Shown one piece after another: positions 26,401 to 37,591 of a stretch of DNA of 64,000 nucleotides. Every line of letters starts with the position of its first letter. Position 1 is the first letter of the stretch. Source of the DNA: Eunapius fragilis (lineage: Eukaryota; Porifera; Demospongiae; Spongillida; Spongillidae); contig OY811990.1 of NCBI GenBank assembly GCA_963681505.1, forward strand, positions 1,210,179 to 1,274,178, in the 5' to 3' direction. A program made the translations under genes and the position numbers. The notes under the pieces are model-generated. The model did no database searches, was not told where the DNA came from, and worked only from the letters and a program-made list of their open reading frames with translations.

Positions 26401-27664
26401 GAATCGCCAGCGATATTGTTTTTGCGATATCGCTCTGCATGTGTGTATTTGGCCTAACGTTATCTAATTACAAACCGCTTTTTGGTGTTTGGTTGAACCT
26501 GAAACCCTGGTATTGTTATCTATAATAACAAGTGTCCTCAGGGCCAATGTAAAAAAAATTCCCTCCTAATGGTTAGCTGGTCAGTGGGAGGACCATTGAA
26601 GGTTCTACAAACAACAACGTGGTTATTACCGATAAGAATAGCAGGGTTGTGAGTTCAAACAAGGCGCTTTGCGTATTTTTTAAATTCGCAGCTGAGTATA
26701 TATTAAACATTACACACCTAAAACCATTTTAATTAAAAAAATAATTTAAAAAAAACAAAGCAAACCTAATCACGATTCTCTGCAGAATAAGAACGATAGC
26801 AAACGCGATGTATGAAACGCTGCTCAAATGAGTTAACATGGATACGATATATATGTACTCTATTCCTCAACGTTGCGGAATAAGTAACAAATTCAAAAAT
26901 CCTTCCTAAAAAGAGTGGACTTGAATGGGTGAGTGAAGGAGCACCTCTCTAGTCTATATTATAGATTATCATATATGGCACATATCTTGACTTCGTTTTA
27001 ATCTATACATATATGTATTATTTTCATTAAATCCCGGGTCTGAAGGAAAAAACAAACTTAAGGAGGTATGAGGTTAAATTAATGCGCCTATCATTGTCAT
27101 TTGAGACCCCCGACCCTTTGACGCGTGAAATCATTACCACTCACCACGGTTATATTATTTGACCTCTACCACACGCGCGTGGAAGCTTGTGAGTCGACCG
27201 GTTACAAATCCCCATATTTGATTGCATGTAATAAAAACGTCAAATCCCTGGGGTCCCATGTGACAATGATATGCGCATAAACACGACCATTATAGGGTCC
27301 ACTTTTCCAATATATTGGTGTACATGAAAAGTGGGGTGCACCCTGGTAAGAATAAACATTAAATTAACACCAAAAGTAAGTAAGGAGCTACGCGCAGATA
27401 ATATTGAACGATATATACTTACGCTGAGTGTTTTGACATAAGCTGCGTAGTATTATCCGATCACCAAGCTTCACAACACCTACCGCAGTCAGGTCAGCAT
27501 CTGTCATCATACCTATAATTCCTACATCAATCTAAAAGAGAAAAGACATGGACAGCAATTTCTTAATATATGTTAAGTTAAGTTGAGAGATTTTGGTTTA
27601 CCTTTTCTGTCAAAAATGTTTGCGCAAGGTGGCCAAGGCCGGCACGATTGAGAATTTCTTCCAT
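17412..27664 (-). CDS. SAM-HECT E3 ubiquitin ligase, G2E3-like, complete, nine exons
   Basis: Exons: 27664-27602, 27531-27423, 21954-21401, 20213-20176, 20124-20035, 19976-19902, 19260-18774, 18133-17737 and 17680-17412. All junctions keep frame and give 693 residues. Intron 3 looks GC-AG (GAG|gcaagt); the rest are GT-AG. Residues 1-57 form a SAM domain (GLGHLAQTFL, KLGDRI). Residues about 58-310 are a Ser-rich, partly acidic linker with RRPDGELNYDGRLLKQLYGG, typical of G2E3-like proteins, and ADIVMLSDDD at 288-297, which looks like a SUMO-interacting motif. Residues about 340-693 are the HECT domain: GEAGIDAGGLLREYF, FITGASEIPPMGF and STCSLTLTLP, with the predicted ubiquitin-accepting Cys at 660. 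HECT enzymes take ubiquitin onto this Cys from an E2 and pass it to substrate. The target is unknown. The gene is divergent from the integrase gene with 152 bp between starts, so shared regulation is likely. Intron 2 is 5.5 kb of tandem repeats. Confidence 0.88.
20280..20345. repeat. AT low-complexity stretch in a HECT-gene intron
   Basis: Nearly pure A/T with TATA and TAATAAT tracts. No other signal. Confidence 0.8.
21033..21235. mobile_element. MITE, family 3 (hAT-like ends), copy in HECT intron 3
   Basis: Starts ATGTATGGAACAGTGTCCAGC and shares AAAATCACCCTT, GGATAGTCCAATT and GAAGCTCTTTGG in order with 53687-53928. The right end is diverged. Confidence 0.65.
22290..23150. repeat. Minisatellite, about 33-36 bp unit
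   Basis: More than twenty imperfect units of CCCACTGTAAGCAGCTGGAC plus CCCCTGCC and CATGTA. It lies in intron 2 of the SAM-HECT gene. Open frames on both strands are repeat artefacts. The same unit separates the larger segments that follow. Confidence 0.9.
23400..26860. repeat. Four tandem compound units (unique segment plus minisatellite)
   Basis: Units start near 23409, 24353, 25327 and 26090. Each has a 0.6 kb segment (GAGAGCGTTTAACAGTCATT, CTCTCAAAAAGGTTGCTGGC, GGTGTTTGGTTGAACC, CGATAAGAATAGCAGGG, GCTGCTCAAATGAGTTAACA). The first three are followed by a minisatellite block; the fourth has lost it and instead contains a 170-bp insertion at 26285-26454. The segments hold tRNA-like A- and B-box motifs, TAGCTGGTCAGTGGG and GGGTTCAAACGAG. 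All of it lies in one intron. Confidence 0.88.
26285..26454. mobile_element. PIF/Harbinger-like MITE with TAA target duplication
   Basis: The 170-bp insertion is flanked by TAA on each side (26282-26284 and 26455-26457). Imperfect inverted ends start GGCC, with ACACAC and GAGCGATA blocks. Three tandem paralogues of the host segment show the uninterrupted site (GTTACCTAACGTTATCT or close), which fixes the borders. A 3-bp TAA duplication fits PIF/Harbinger. Confidence 0.85.
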
Positions 27665-27816
27665 TTTGTTCACTTGTGAATTATAGCAAAAATGCATAAT
27701 ATTTATTAAAGTGTTATCGATCAGCACATCACGTGCGGCTCAGTCTGTTGAGCAATCTGTCGTTACGTAGTAATTGATAACGCTGGGCGTTAATTATAGT
27801 TTTGGTTGCGTGTGCA
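27665..27816. promoter_or_regulatory. Short divergent intergenic region, probable bidirectional promoter
   Basis: Only 152 bp separate the predicted start codons of the SAM-HECT gene (minus) and the integrase-like gene (plus). A palindromic E-box CACGTG lies at 27730-27735. No TATA box is convincing. Both 5' UTRs must be very short or overlap. Confidence 0.55.
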
Positions 27817-29263
27817 ATGGAACTTTTGGAAAGAGTGCTTGGCGTTACACAAAAATGCTCGCAGTTCTGGGAGAGTGAAGATCTGGAAATATCCGATGAA
27901 ACTGTTATGGAATTATCATTACTGATTGACGAAATAGCCTTCATTTTAGGGGGGCAACAACACGATCGCTGCAACCAAGTCGTTACATTGTCAAATTTGC
28001 ACACTAAATTGAATCAGTTGCTTGTTTTATGGGTAACAAAATGTGCTAGGCTTAGTGGTCAGTCGATTTCCCCAGCGAGTGGCAGACGTCGAAAGTACAT
28101 AAATATCGAACTGGTAAGATGCGTAGGTATAGTGATATTAATACAATTATGATTTTATGTTTCAGCTGGAATTCCTGAGGGAGATGAAACTTTCCTGGCA
28201 AGAGTGTGCTGATGCTCTGTTCATATCTCGTACTACGTTGTGGCGTCGTCTTCGAGAGCTGAAATACATGCCAACGTATTCCGATATAGCAGATGCAGAT
28301 TTGGATACGGTGGTTGAAGGTATTCAGCGTAGTTCCCCCAGCTGTGGAGCAATAATGGTGTGGGGTCAGCTTAAAAGTTATGGTATAAGTGTGCCTAGAA
28401 GAAGAGTTAGAGAATCGTTACTGCGTGTTAGTCCAACAAATGTAGAATTACGCGCTTCTACTACAATTGTACGGCGAACGTACAGTGTACCGTGTTCTAA
28501 TGCATTGTGGCATATTGATGGGCATCACTCTCTTATTCGGTGGCAAATAGTAATTCATGGTGGAGTAGATGGGTATTCAAGGCAAATTGTGTATCTCCAA
28601 GCATCAGGAAATAACAACAGTGAAACTGTCCTACAGCTATTTTTGAAAGCTACAGAGATCTATGGTTGGCCGTCTCGTGTTAGGTCAGACTGTGGAGGGG
28701 AAAACATAGATGTTGCTAGATGTATCATTTCTACCAGGGGGCTTAGGCGAAACAGTCATATTAGTGGCCCCAGTGTACATAATCAACGGATTGAGCGGTT
28801 GTGGCGAGATACATTTCGATGTGTCTGTCATTTATACTATTCCTTGTTTTATGAAATGGAAGCGTGCCATCTGTTATCACCTACTAATGAGTTACACCTA
28901 TTTTGCTTGCAATATGTATTCCTTCCTCGTATCAATGCACAGCTACGAATATTTACACAATCTTGGAATAATCATCCCATGCGTACAGAAAATGGGTTGA
29001 CTCCTTCGCAGTTGTGGGTTAGAGGACTTTGTTTCTCTGACTTAGAACAACCCGTACCAGAAGATTATGGTGCTTATGTGAATGGTGGTCCAGATCCTTT
29101 TGATGATGATAACACTGTTGTTATGCCAGGGTTAGTAAACCCTTTAAACAAGGAGCAGCTTGATTATCTTGCTGAGCATTACTGTCCTTTACAGAACAGC
29201 AACTATCATGGTCTGGATGTGTACTTATCTGTTAGGGAAGCAGTGCAACAAATGTTAACTTAG
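27817..29263 (+). CDS. Integrase core domain protein (DD34E), intact, two exons
   Basis: Exon 1 is 27817-28113, exon 2 is 28166-29263, separated by a 52-bp intron (CTG|gtaag to ttcag|CTG, phase 0). The product has 464 residues. Exon 1 encodes a helical N-terminal region. After the intron comes a helix-turn-helix-like stretch (SWQECADALFISRTTLWRRL, residues about 108-127). The catalytic core follows: WHIDGHH (Asp217), RSDCGGEN (Asp274) and QRIERLWRD (Glu309), so the acidic triad is present with 34 residues between the last two. Retroviral-type integrases and DDE transposases use this triad for DNA strand transfer. The family (WHIDG.H..IRW, IHGG.DGYSR) is known as integrase core domain-containing proteins in fishes, cnidarians and sponges, usually multicopy. 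No inverted ends were found by eye. It could be a live transposase gene or domesticated. Confidence 0.87.
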
Positions 29264-30210
29264 CTTTTGTTATGGCTGCTAGTTCAAATTGGTGTACTTG
29301 TTGAAACTTATGATAGTTGCCATGCATTGTATTATAGGCTGGTTATGTAATTATTAATTGTTATATGGAGTTTGAAAACCAAGACACATCCATGTATATG
29401 TTGAGGTGGAATGGGGTGAGATACAGCAACGGACACCATTGTTGCATTATTTACTATCTGGCATGACTGTACATAGGTATAAAAGGCATTTCAAGTATAA
29501 TTTGTCACAACGCTTTGATTTACAATGAATTGTGGATTGTGGCTTGTGCGTATGTATGTCTTTCATGCAGTTTTTACAAATATGCTAAACACTGATAACC
29601 TATGCTATGAGCACATAATTGACCTTAAGCATTATAATGATGAAGACAGTTCTCTTAGATTTGGCCTATTCTTTTTGTTTCTTGTTACGAAATGGCACTT
29701 TTAAAAATCTTGAAATCTAGAAGTACTCAATGAATCTCAGTTTTTATACTCATATGATGCGAAGCATGACAGGAAACACTGGCAAGCTAATGATAGCTCA
29801 GATAGCAGGCCAGCTGTACCTTATAAAAACAAGGAAACAAGGTTTACTGAGAGAACAGGAAATATTAAATTTGACCTTTATTACCACACATGGTTTTAAA
29901 AAACTGACAGCGTGCTTAGATAGGTCAATTTTTCCTTGTCAGTCAGTAAACTTTGTTTACACCACTACGATGGCCTTTCATTCTTATATACACTACATTA
30001 CTTGTAGAGACAGTTTTTTTATATCACTAGATAAGGTATAAGGTTTAACTGTATTAATTTAGTTTTTTTTTTTTCTGTATAATGATATTATGATGAAATG
30101 TAACAGGAATACAAGATGCAGCAGAATACACTAATCAGAATAAATGCACTAAATAACGAATGCTATTATTAATACATACATACATATCCAGACACACTGA
30201 GACACACTGG
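29264..30210. other. 3' flank of the integrase gene, no gene seen
   Basis: AT-rich. The frame at 29730-30041 (103 codons) has no recognisable domain. I saw no inverted partner of the 17 kb side by eye. Confidence 0.5.
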
Positions 30211-30239
30211 CTATGAAAGTGACAATGAGGAACTATCCC

Positions 30240-30545
30240 CTTCCTGAAGGGAACAGCCACATCGTAAGAGGAGGGCTCGGGCATTGGCTCGCACAAGAGT
30301 CAAATTAAGGCGGCCATACAAGCTGCAGACAACCTTGGACTTGGGGGAGTTGGTCCTTGTGGCATGGTATGATGCAAGCCGTGAAAAAGCTTGCATCGCT
30401 TCGTTGCCCCAGGCTCCATATGACTCGGCCACAAGGGGAATACATGTCCACCCTAGCTCAGAACACTTGGCATCATTGGCAGAGTGCTTCCTTAGCTCAG
30501 CAGCAACCGCTGCTGACCCTGCTGTGCGACCTATACTTATAATAT
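30240..30545 (-). mobile_element. Retroelement 3' tail (C-terminal domain fragment)
   Basis: The minus frame contains AGSAAVAAELRKHSANDAKC, then SELGWTCIPLVAESYGAWG, FSRLAS and NLTLVRANARALL. This is the conserved end of a reverse-transcriptase polyprotein family common in sponges and cnidarians, probably with an endonuclease-like tail. A second copy at 32690-32960 is strongly similar. 5'-truncated. Confidence 0.6.
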
Positions 30546-31111
30546 TATTATAATAAAACAAGAAAAAAATAAAAATGCACAGACACAAACTACATGTACA
30601 TGTACGTAGATGATTAAATTTTAAACTAATATATATTAAAAGAAACACGAGAAGCAGTGCTGAAACTCATTCTGGCAGGTACGGAAGCCCAGCTCCATCT
30701 CCCATCTCCATCCTTCTTCCATTTTACACTACTGCCACGAATGCTCAGATTTGTAGCACGAAGGACATCAAAAAGCATCCTTGCGCGCACATAACCTATT
30801 AGATTCTTGTCAGCTAAATGATGTATTTGCCTCAACTCTCAAGACCCAGTGCACCATCAGCTGTTACAACAAATGGCGTAAAACAAATGGCGTAAAAGAT
30901 GCATTAATCATTTCAGCAGCTTGTGAGTATTTTTTTTTTCTTAGTGTGTTCAATCATGGAATGAACTGCACCCACATCACGATGCAAGTAGGAATTGGCG
31001 TCTGAATCCACTACTAAAAAAATGTAGTAGCTTGAGGCTGCCATATTAAATACTATAATTTCGAACGTACGTAGGTACGTCCGCGTAACTTATTTATTAC
31101 TCGACCTAGCG

Positions 31112-31155
31112 CCTATTGGTTGCTAGGTATGTATGCGTACCTAGCAACCAATAGG
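31112..31155. repeat. Perfect 18-bp hairpin with CCAAT boxes
   Basis: CCTATTGGTTGCTAGGTA, an 8-base loop, then its exact inverted complement. Each arm includes a CCAAT/ATTGG box. Confidence 0.85.
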
Positions 31156-32689
31156 AACGACCACCTCCCACACAAAAGTACATAGCAACGCGTACTTCGC
31201 GGGCATGTTATAGAGGTTGTATATGCTAAGAACAGGTGGTAAATTATAATAATCAGCCCGTGATTTTTCACGGGTGCAAGCTAGTTATAGTTTATGTCAA
31301 AGTGTTACCTGATGACAAAATGGTTCAAAGCCACACAGCTCAGGTCTCAAATAGTATATTAAGGTAGGGTGCATGGTACTGTTTTCAGTACCTATACATG
31401 TTGAATGTTACTAACATTATGAGCAGTTCTGTAATGATAGTCGACAAGTCCAAGAGTTAACATGTTATGTACAGGAGCTGATTATGTCTGATCTGTTGTT
31501 TCCTATGAAACACCGGATAGGCCAACAGTAAGATACGCACTAATTAGTTGTTCAATCATGTCTATAATGCTAGCAATAAACCATGCCAATATCAAACTTT
31601 GAAATCATAACCCGCTTTGACATAAAACTTTAGTTTATATCGTCTATATTGCAGTAGGTTCGTAGCTTCGATGGTGTGGAATATACAGAAGTACTTGACC
31701 TTTCTTAGACAGGACATTGTCCAACCTATATAAACATCACCCATCAATGTTTAACCACATTTTGTCACACAGACTTGAGGACACAATTTTAGTGCAGCAA
31801 AATAGTGTTCTATATCTTCATTTTATTGAGCTCTTGGTTGTGTGTCTCTCTTTCATTTCACCTGAGCCTATATTTGACACCACCCAAAACCCTATTTGCC
31901 ATAAAATTAGTACATTTAAAAAATAATTGGAAACATTTTTATACACAATTCTGCAATAATGATTTATGCAATGAGAAAAGCTGTTGTTTCACTAGTTTAC
32001 AAATTCCAACCACCTAATGGCTGCATCCTAATAAGAGCACAACCCATTCACACTTTATACGTCAGCCAAATATGGGTACAAGGAGCAAAGGTTATTAATG
32101 TGCTGTTTGCAAGTGAAGGTTACTTAAGTGGAACTGAGCAAATCAACAGTTATACATACATTTTTTGTATCAAAGGTAACATATTTGCAATGGATACAAA
32201 TCATTTCTTTGTTGTAATGGACACCAATCCATCCCGTGGTCTCAGCATTAGCTTTTAGTATTGCTTCCTTTTTGACTAAGTGGGCTGAGTTCTCTAGCTT
32301 TCTAGCTTTCTGACTGGGCTCAACCTGAGAGATGGATGAAAAACTCTACATTGAATGCAATGCTAGCTACTGCATGGTGAGAACAGGTGGTAATGACAGA
32401 GCCAAAGTTGCAAAGAAATACCCAAATGGCCAGACTAATGTGATTTCAGTGCTTCAATAATCATTATGACTTTAATGCACTGTTTTTTTTTTTAAATTTC
32501 TGTTAGCAAATTATCAAATGATTTAACAAAGTTTTAGAAATTTACATTGATGTATACATGTAATAATCTCACTAATATACATGAATAAATAAAACCCATT
32601 GACTACAAAGTTATGTTTAGGGACACTACATGTATCACCCTCCTGGATGATCATATCCACCCTTTAAGAGGAGCGACCGAGCATTGGCC
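31156..32689. other. No gene recognised
   Basis: AT-rich. The frame at 31959-32258 (99 codons) has no domain or splice support. A small stem GCCCGTGATTTTTCACGGGT lies near 31256. Confidence 0.5.
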
Positions 32690-34300
32690 CGCTCTAGTGT
32701 TAAGTTCCTACAAGTTAGAGACCACCTTGGACTTGGGGGTGTTGGTCCTTGTGGCAAGGTGTGAAGCAAGTCTTGAGAAAGCTTGGACAGCTTCTCTGCC
32801 CCAAGCTCGATATGATTCCACCACAAGGGGAATGCATGTCCATCCCAGCTCAGAACACTTAGCATCATTGGCTGAGTGCTTTCTTAGCTCTGCGGCAACT
32901 GCTGCTGACCCTGTTGTGAAACCCGCTTCAGAGAGAAGGGATGGGTTTAGCGGAGAAATCACCGAAAGGTCAAAGGCAGTAGGCTTGCCACAGAGCCAAT
33001 TCGATTTAGAAAAACTAATTATTCTACATCAGTCGTGCAAAATTAATAAGATAACAATAAACAACGTACAATACATAGAATAATGTCATACAAGAAATTA
33101 TATGAATAGAAAAAGTAAAGGAATAAATTAGTAATGCATATCTGAGCCACTTAATGCCACTTAATGTTCAAGTTCTGGCAGACCAGCCCCACCATCCATG
33201 GTTGCACCACTTCTGCACTTGTTTCGAGAACCCCGTAGGTATAAATTTGTGGTCCTCAAAATGGCAAAAGATAGCCTGGATCTCATCCATCCTGCTACTT
33301 CTGGATAAGATCTTTTCTATTTGGTAGCAATTTTTCAGCAAGGAGTTTGACAAAGCATTCTGCTTCCCGGCCTAAACCTCCATCGACAGAAACCACTAAG
33401 GGTGTGAATGAGGCACGGCGTACTTCTGCAGCATCACAATATTTTCTCTTCTTCTATTCTTCTGCAGTTGATAGAATGGCAGCAACATCTCTGTGTGAAT
33501 ATGACGGTACGTCAGTGTCAACGACACGTATATCGAACAGCGCTACTGTTTAAGGCTGCCATACCCCTCTGATACTAAGATCAGCTATCAATGATGGTAC
33601 ACCACATGCATCGCTTCTTGTACTACAGTTCCCGTATGACCTCTTTTTACACAATTGATGCTATGTCACCTATTGCATCCCTGATTTCATTGTGACGCTG
33701 GATCACAAGTCCAACTTTCCTGCAGTCGAGAGCATGAGTAAGGCTGAAAGCTTCCCCGCAACCGTCATAGTTAGCTTGTGCCTTGATCAGAGGCCTATGG
33801 TAACGTATTGTGAGGGAGTCACGGAATTCAGTTGCAGATAAGTCGAAATGATGCAGATAGATGGGCAAGACAGTTAACCATGATGATGATTTACACCCAA
33901 CTGATCTGGAAACAGCTCGTCTGGTTTTAGTGTCTAAGTTAGCTAGGACCATGGCTAGTTTGTCCTCATTAGACTGTTGAAGGGTTTTGCGCATGTTTGA
34001 TGCAGCTTCAGACATTAGGATAGAGTGGTCAGTTGTGGAAAAGTGTTTGGAGCCTTTGATGGCATCTACAATGTTAGATGTACCGGCTCTTGATATTGTA
34101 AAATGCTGTATCAACTGGGTTGCGGATTCCCATGCCCCCCATTCTTGCAGGAAGGGAAATCAGAAGTGTAATGGTGTACTTGAGGTTGAGATTCGGCCAC
34201 TAATCAAGTCACTCTCTAGACCTTCCACCTGGGTCCAAAACTGGTATGCTGATGACTCCTCGTGTACAGCTAAGCTTACCCACTTACGTGAATGATTTGA
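32690..34300 (-). mobile_element. Decayed retroelement 3' half (R2-like tail)
   Basis: Read leftward. The block at 34114-33647 has SWLTVLPIYLHHFDLSATEF, the Cys/His pattern CGEAFSLTHALDC, and RHNEIRDAIGDIAS, the region after the reverse transcriptase core in a known animal retroelement family. The final domain at 32962-32690 matches 30240-30545 (SELGWTCIPLVVESYRAWG). Between them the frame is not continuous, so this is a relic. I cannot say firmly whether the family is R2-like non-LTR or another class. Confidence 0.6.
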
Positions 34301-35699
34301 CGAGTTATGTGAGCAAGGCCCATGCAAAGTATGGATATCATCCTGAGGCAGAAAAATGTATTCTCATAGTTGATGCAAATCATCGGCATTAATTACTGCT
34401 GCAGCATACATTAACATTGACAGAGGGTCACCTTGACCAACAGAGGGTCACCTTGACCAACACCTTCTTTGCTAAACTGAAAATCGGTCTTCTTTGTTCT
34501 TGTACATCAAGCTATACCAAATTACATGATTCAGACCAAGCTGTCCTGCTTAAAGATATAATGACAGGGACAATATCTATGTTATGGTATACTTACAGAG
34601 CATGTAAAAGTACTGTTTCCTCATTTGCATCCTGACAGTCCTTCTGTATTTTTATAAGGCCACATTAATTTTCTAAAATTGTAACACATGTATATGCTGT
34701 GCTGAAAAGTATCATCAAATTTCACTATTGTCATTTATATATATTTAAGTGGGGACTGAATGTCATATCCAGCTATGCAGCAGTTCAAGGATTATTGGAA
34801 CGTGGTACTTAAACGCCAGGAACCAACCCATAATCGTACCCAGCATAGGAGGAAATAATAACTGAAGTGTGGTTCTACTGATATTGCGAAACTACCTAAT
34901 GCATTCAGTTTGAGTTCAGAGAAGCAAACATGGAAAATACACAAATCTAGTGTAACATTCTGCAATTGATAAACTTTTTTTTTCTATGAGATGCAATTTA
35001 TTGAGTGCATTCATGCAATAGATGTTACAAATTTAAATTGCAGTTTACAACTGATAAAATTTTCCTCTTGGAGCTATTTCCATATTTAAACATGGTGTTT
35101 GAAACCATTCAAATTCACAGCCAAGGATAGGTTTGCCAGTTGATGACCAGAAGAGGGTACATTTGAAGATCCCTTACTAATTGACAGAGCTTCCACTTTT
35201 TAGATGGAAGTTAAATAAATCACTGCAACACAGAATTATATGCTGTAAGAAGACTGATGTACATGCTAAAACCTTAAGCATGTTTAGATGATATCCAGTA
35301 TATCCTATCCAACAGTACTGTTCGCCTCATTACATTCTTTGAGAAGTCACAAGCTGATCACGTGATTATATACAGATGCAGCAGGCAACTGGCTTATGAA
35401 ATAGCCATCGATATTCTGAAAATGTGCCTTTAATCTGCTGTGTCTCATGGACTTTACAACAATAGCTTTTTGCTCTTTTATGATGTCTTCAGAGCATTTT
35501 ATCTAACCCCAACACACGAACACACACACACACATACACACACACATATACAAAACACACAAGCACTCACACACATAACCGGCACTTAAACATACTTGAT
35601 ATAATACATCAATGTACATAAATTTGTTCAACTGACTCCCAATTAAATAAAACAATACATGCATCTATGCTGGAAATGAACCAAGAACAGTAGACATAC
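34301..35699. other. No gene recognised
   Basis: A short direct repeat, CAGAGGGTCACCTTGACCAA, is present twice in tandem at 34421-34460. A CA-rich stretch lies at 35518-35578. Otherwise AT-rich without domains. Confidence 0.5.
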
Positions 35700-36010
35700 G
35701 CGCGAGCGTGCACTATAATGAGAGAGTCAAGCATTTAAACTGCACACGCGCGTGTAGTCGCAACAGAATCTGCCAACGCGCGCGCGTGCTGTAATGAGAT
35801 TCATGTAAGCTGCTGTTGTGACCGGATTCGGATCGGGAGCATAAGTTACAAGGCTGGAATCAAGACTAGTATTGACGCACGCGCGCGAGTGCACTAGCTC
35901 ACGTCGCGAGCGAGTCAAACATTTTATTGCACGCGCGCGTGTGGTCGCAACAGAAATGCGACTACGCGCGCGTTGTAATGAGATTCACGAACGCTGCTTG
36001 CACGCGCGTG
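35700..36010. repeat. Two CpG-rich tandem copies beside the ACGC array
   Basis: Two copies (about 35700-35825 and 35875-36005) share GAGTCAA, CACGCGCGTGTRGTCGCAAC, GTAATGAGATTCA and GCTGCT. They carry several CGCGCGCG tracts, striking in AT-rich surroundings. Confidence 0.75.
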
Positions 36011-36044
36011 TGTGGCCTGTGTGCTGAAACAAACGGCGTTCCAT

Positions 36045-36241
<197 letters not shown>

Positions 36242-36562
36242 CAGTGACACACACGCACGCACACCAACTGCGCTGTACACGCGTGGAATTTTTAAAGTGT
36301 CTTGAATACGATTAACAAGACACCGCGGCTTCTATTTAGCATAAGCGCGTTTTAGGATTGAGCCAGCGAAATCTATGCAACGTAATAACTCTTAATTCAT
36401 GAACATTTAATGTCGCTTCAAATGAGATAGCTTGTGGCATAATATTATTCTATATGTATGTTATGTGCAAATTAATCTTAACAACTGATTCGTAATCCGT
36501 GCACGTGTTTGCTCCAAAGGTACAGTATTTAGTGTATCTGATCAACCACATTAATGTTCTAA

Positions 36563-36850
36563 AAGTAAATAAAAACATTCTCTCTGAGAAAGTTGGTGGG
36601 ATATAGGTTTTGCAGGCAAATAGTATACTGGTGTAAAAAGCAAGGAAACAAGTTTTATCAGAAGGGAAAATGTAACAGCCCTATATTTAGCACACTTCGA
36701 CTAAGGAATATGCTGTTTCTGTGCTAAATGTAGGACTATTACATTTTCCCTTCTGATAAAACTTGTTTCCTTGCTTTTTACACAAGTATACTATTTGCCT
36801 GCAGAACCTATCCCACCAACTTTCTCAGAGAGAATGTTTTTATTTACTTG
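36563..36850. mobile_element. Fold-back MITE, family 1, near-perfect hairpin
   Basis: The arms are almost perfect inverted copies of about 125 bp, from AGTAAATAAAAACATTCTCT inward to TATATTTAGCAC, around a loop of about 30 bases. It is the best-preserved copy with that terminus. Confidence 0.9.
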
Positions 36851-37590
36851 TTTCCTTAATTTTTTTAACACCCAAATCACTGTTGCATCGCAGGTCTCCC
36901 CCTTTTTATTTACTGATTTAATTCAATCCAGACGTATTGTGAAAATTTTCTAGGTACGTTTGCTTAATAAGACCGTATATAGGCGTTTAGGCTTTTGTGT
37001 ATCAAAGCCTAACATTGACTATGACGAGTCCTCCAGCAAATTCTAAAGCTATTGGTGCAATTTTCATTGCTTAAAAGTGTTCCTGTCCCGAGTTATGAGT
37101 TCCCAAGAAGCAGAAGCAGAAGCAGAAGACGACCCGCCCATTATTTTTGGAAGGGGAACGAGGACAACAGTATTTTTCGTTCTCGACAACCACGCGGTTC
37201 TACAAAAACAAAACTACTCAGTTTTGACTTCTAGATCGATTGCCGCAACAGATTAGACGATCCGATCGTCGGGAGAGAAGCTACGGTAGGGTCGCGGGAT
37301 TTTAATTCAATTCATAGTCGGAGTCAAAACCTATATGGAAGTCTCTAGCGAGACTTCCGATAACCGTATAAGCCTTCAAAAAGTGGTCATTGTCCACTCT
37401 TTGCGGACATGAAAAACTTGATTTCCCACGGCATGTATGAAATATGCATTATACTGGATGTCTTATGGAGAGCTGGGTACCACAATTTTACGCAATCGTT
37501 CAAATTCTCGACTTCCCAATCCAAGCTGCCATCGAAATTGAGGCGAATTTCATGCAAAATGTGATTATGTCATAAAACGAAAGATCAAAA
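36851..37590. other. No gene recognised
   Basis: The frame at 37052-37234 has an RSRSRSRRR stretch from an AGAAGC repeat and no other feature. Nothing else seen. Confidence 0.5.
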
Positions 37591-37591
37591 A

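Noticed and set aside
16900-30000. Inverted terminal repeats around the SAM-HECT/integrase pair
   Set aside because: Compared by eye the flanks near 16.6-17.4 kb and 29.3-30.1 kb; no convincing inverted match, so mobility of the pair is left as a hypothesis.
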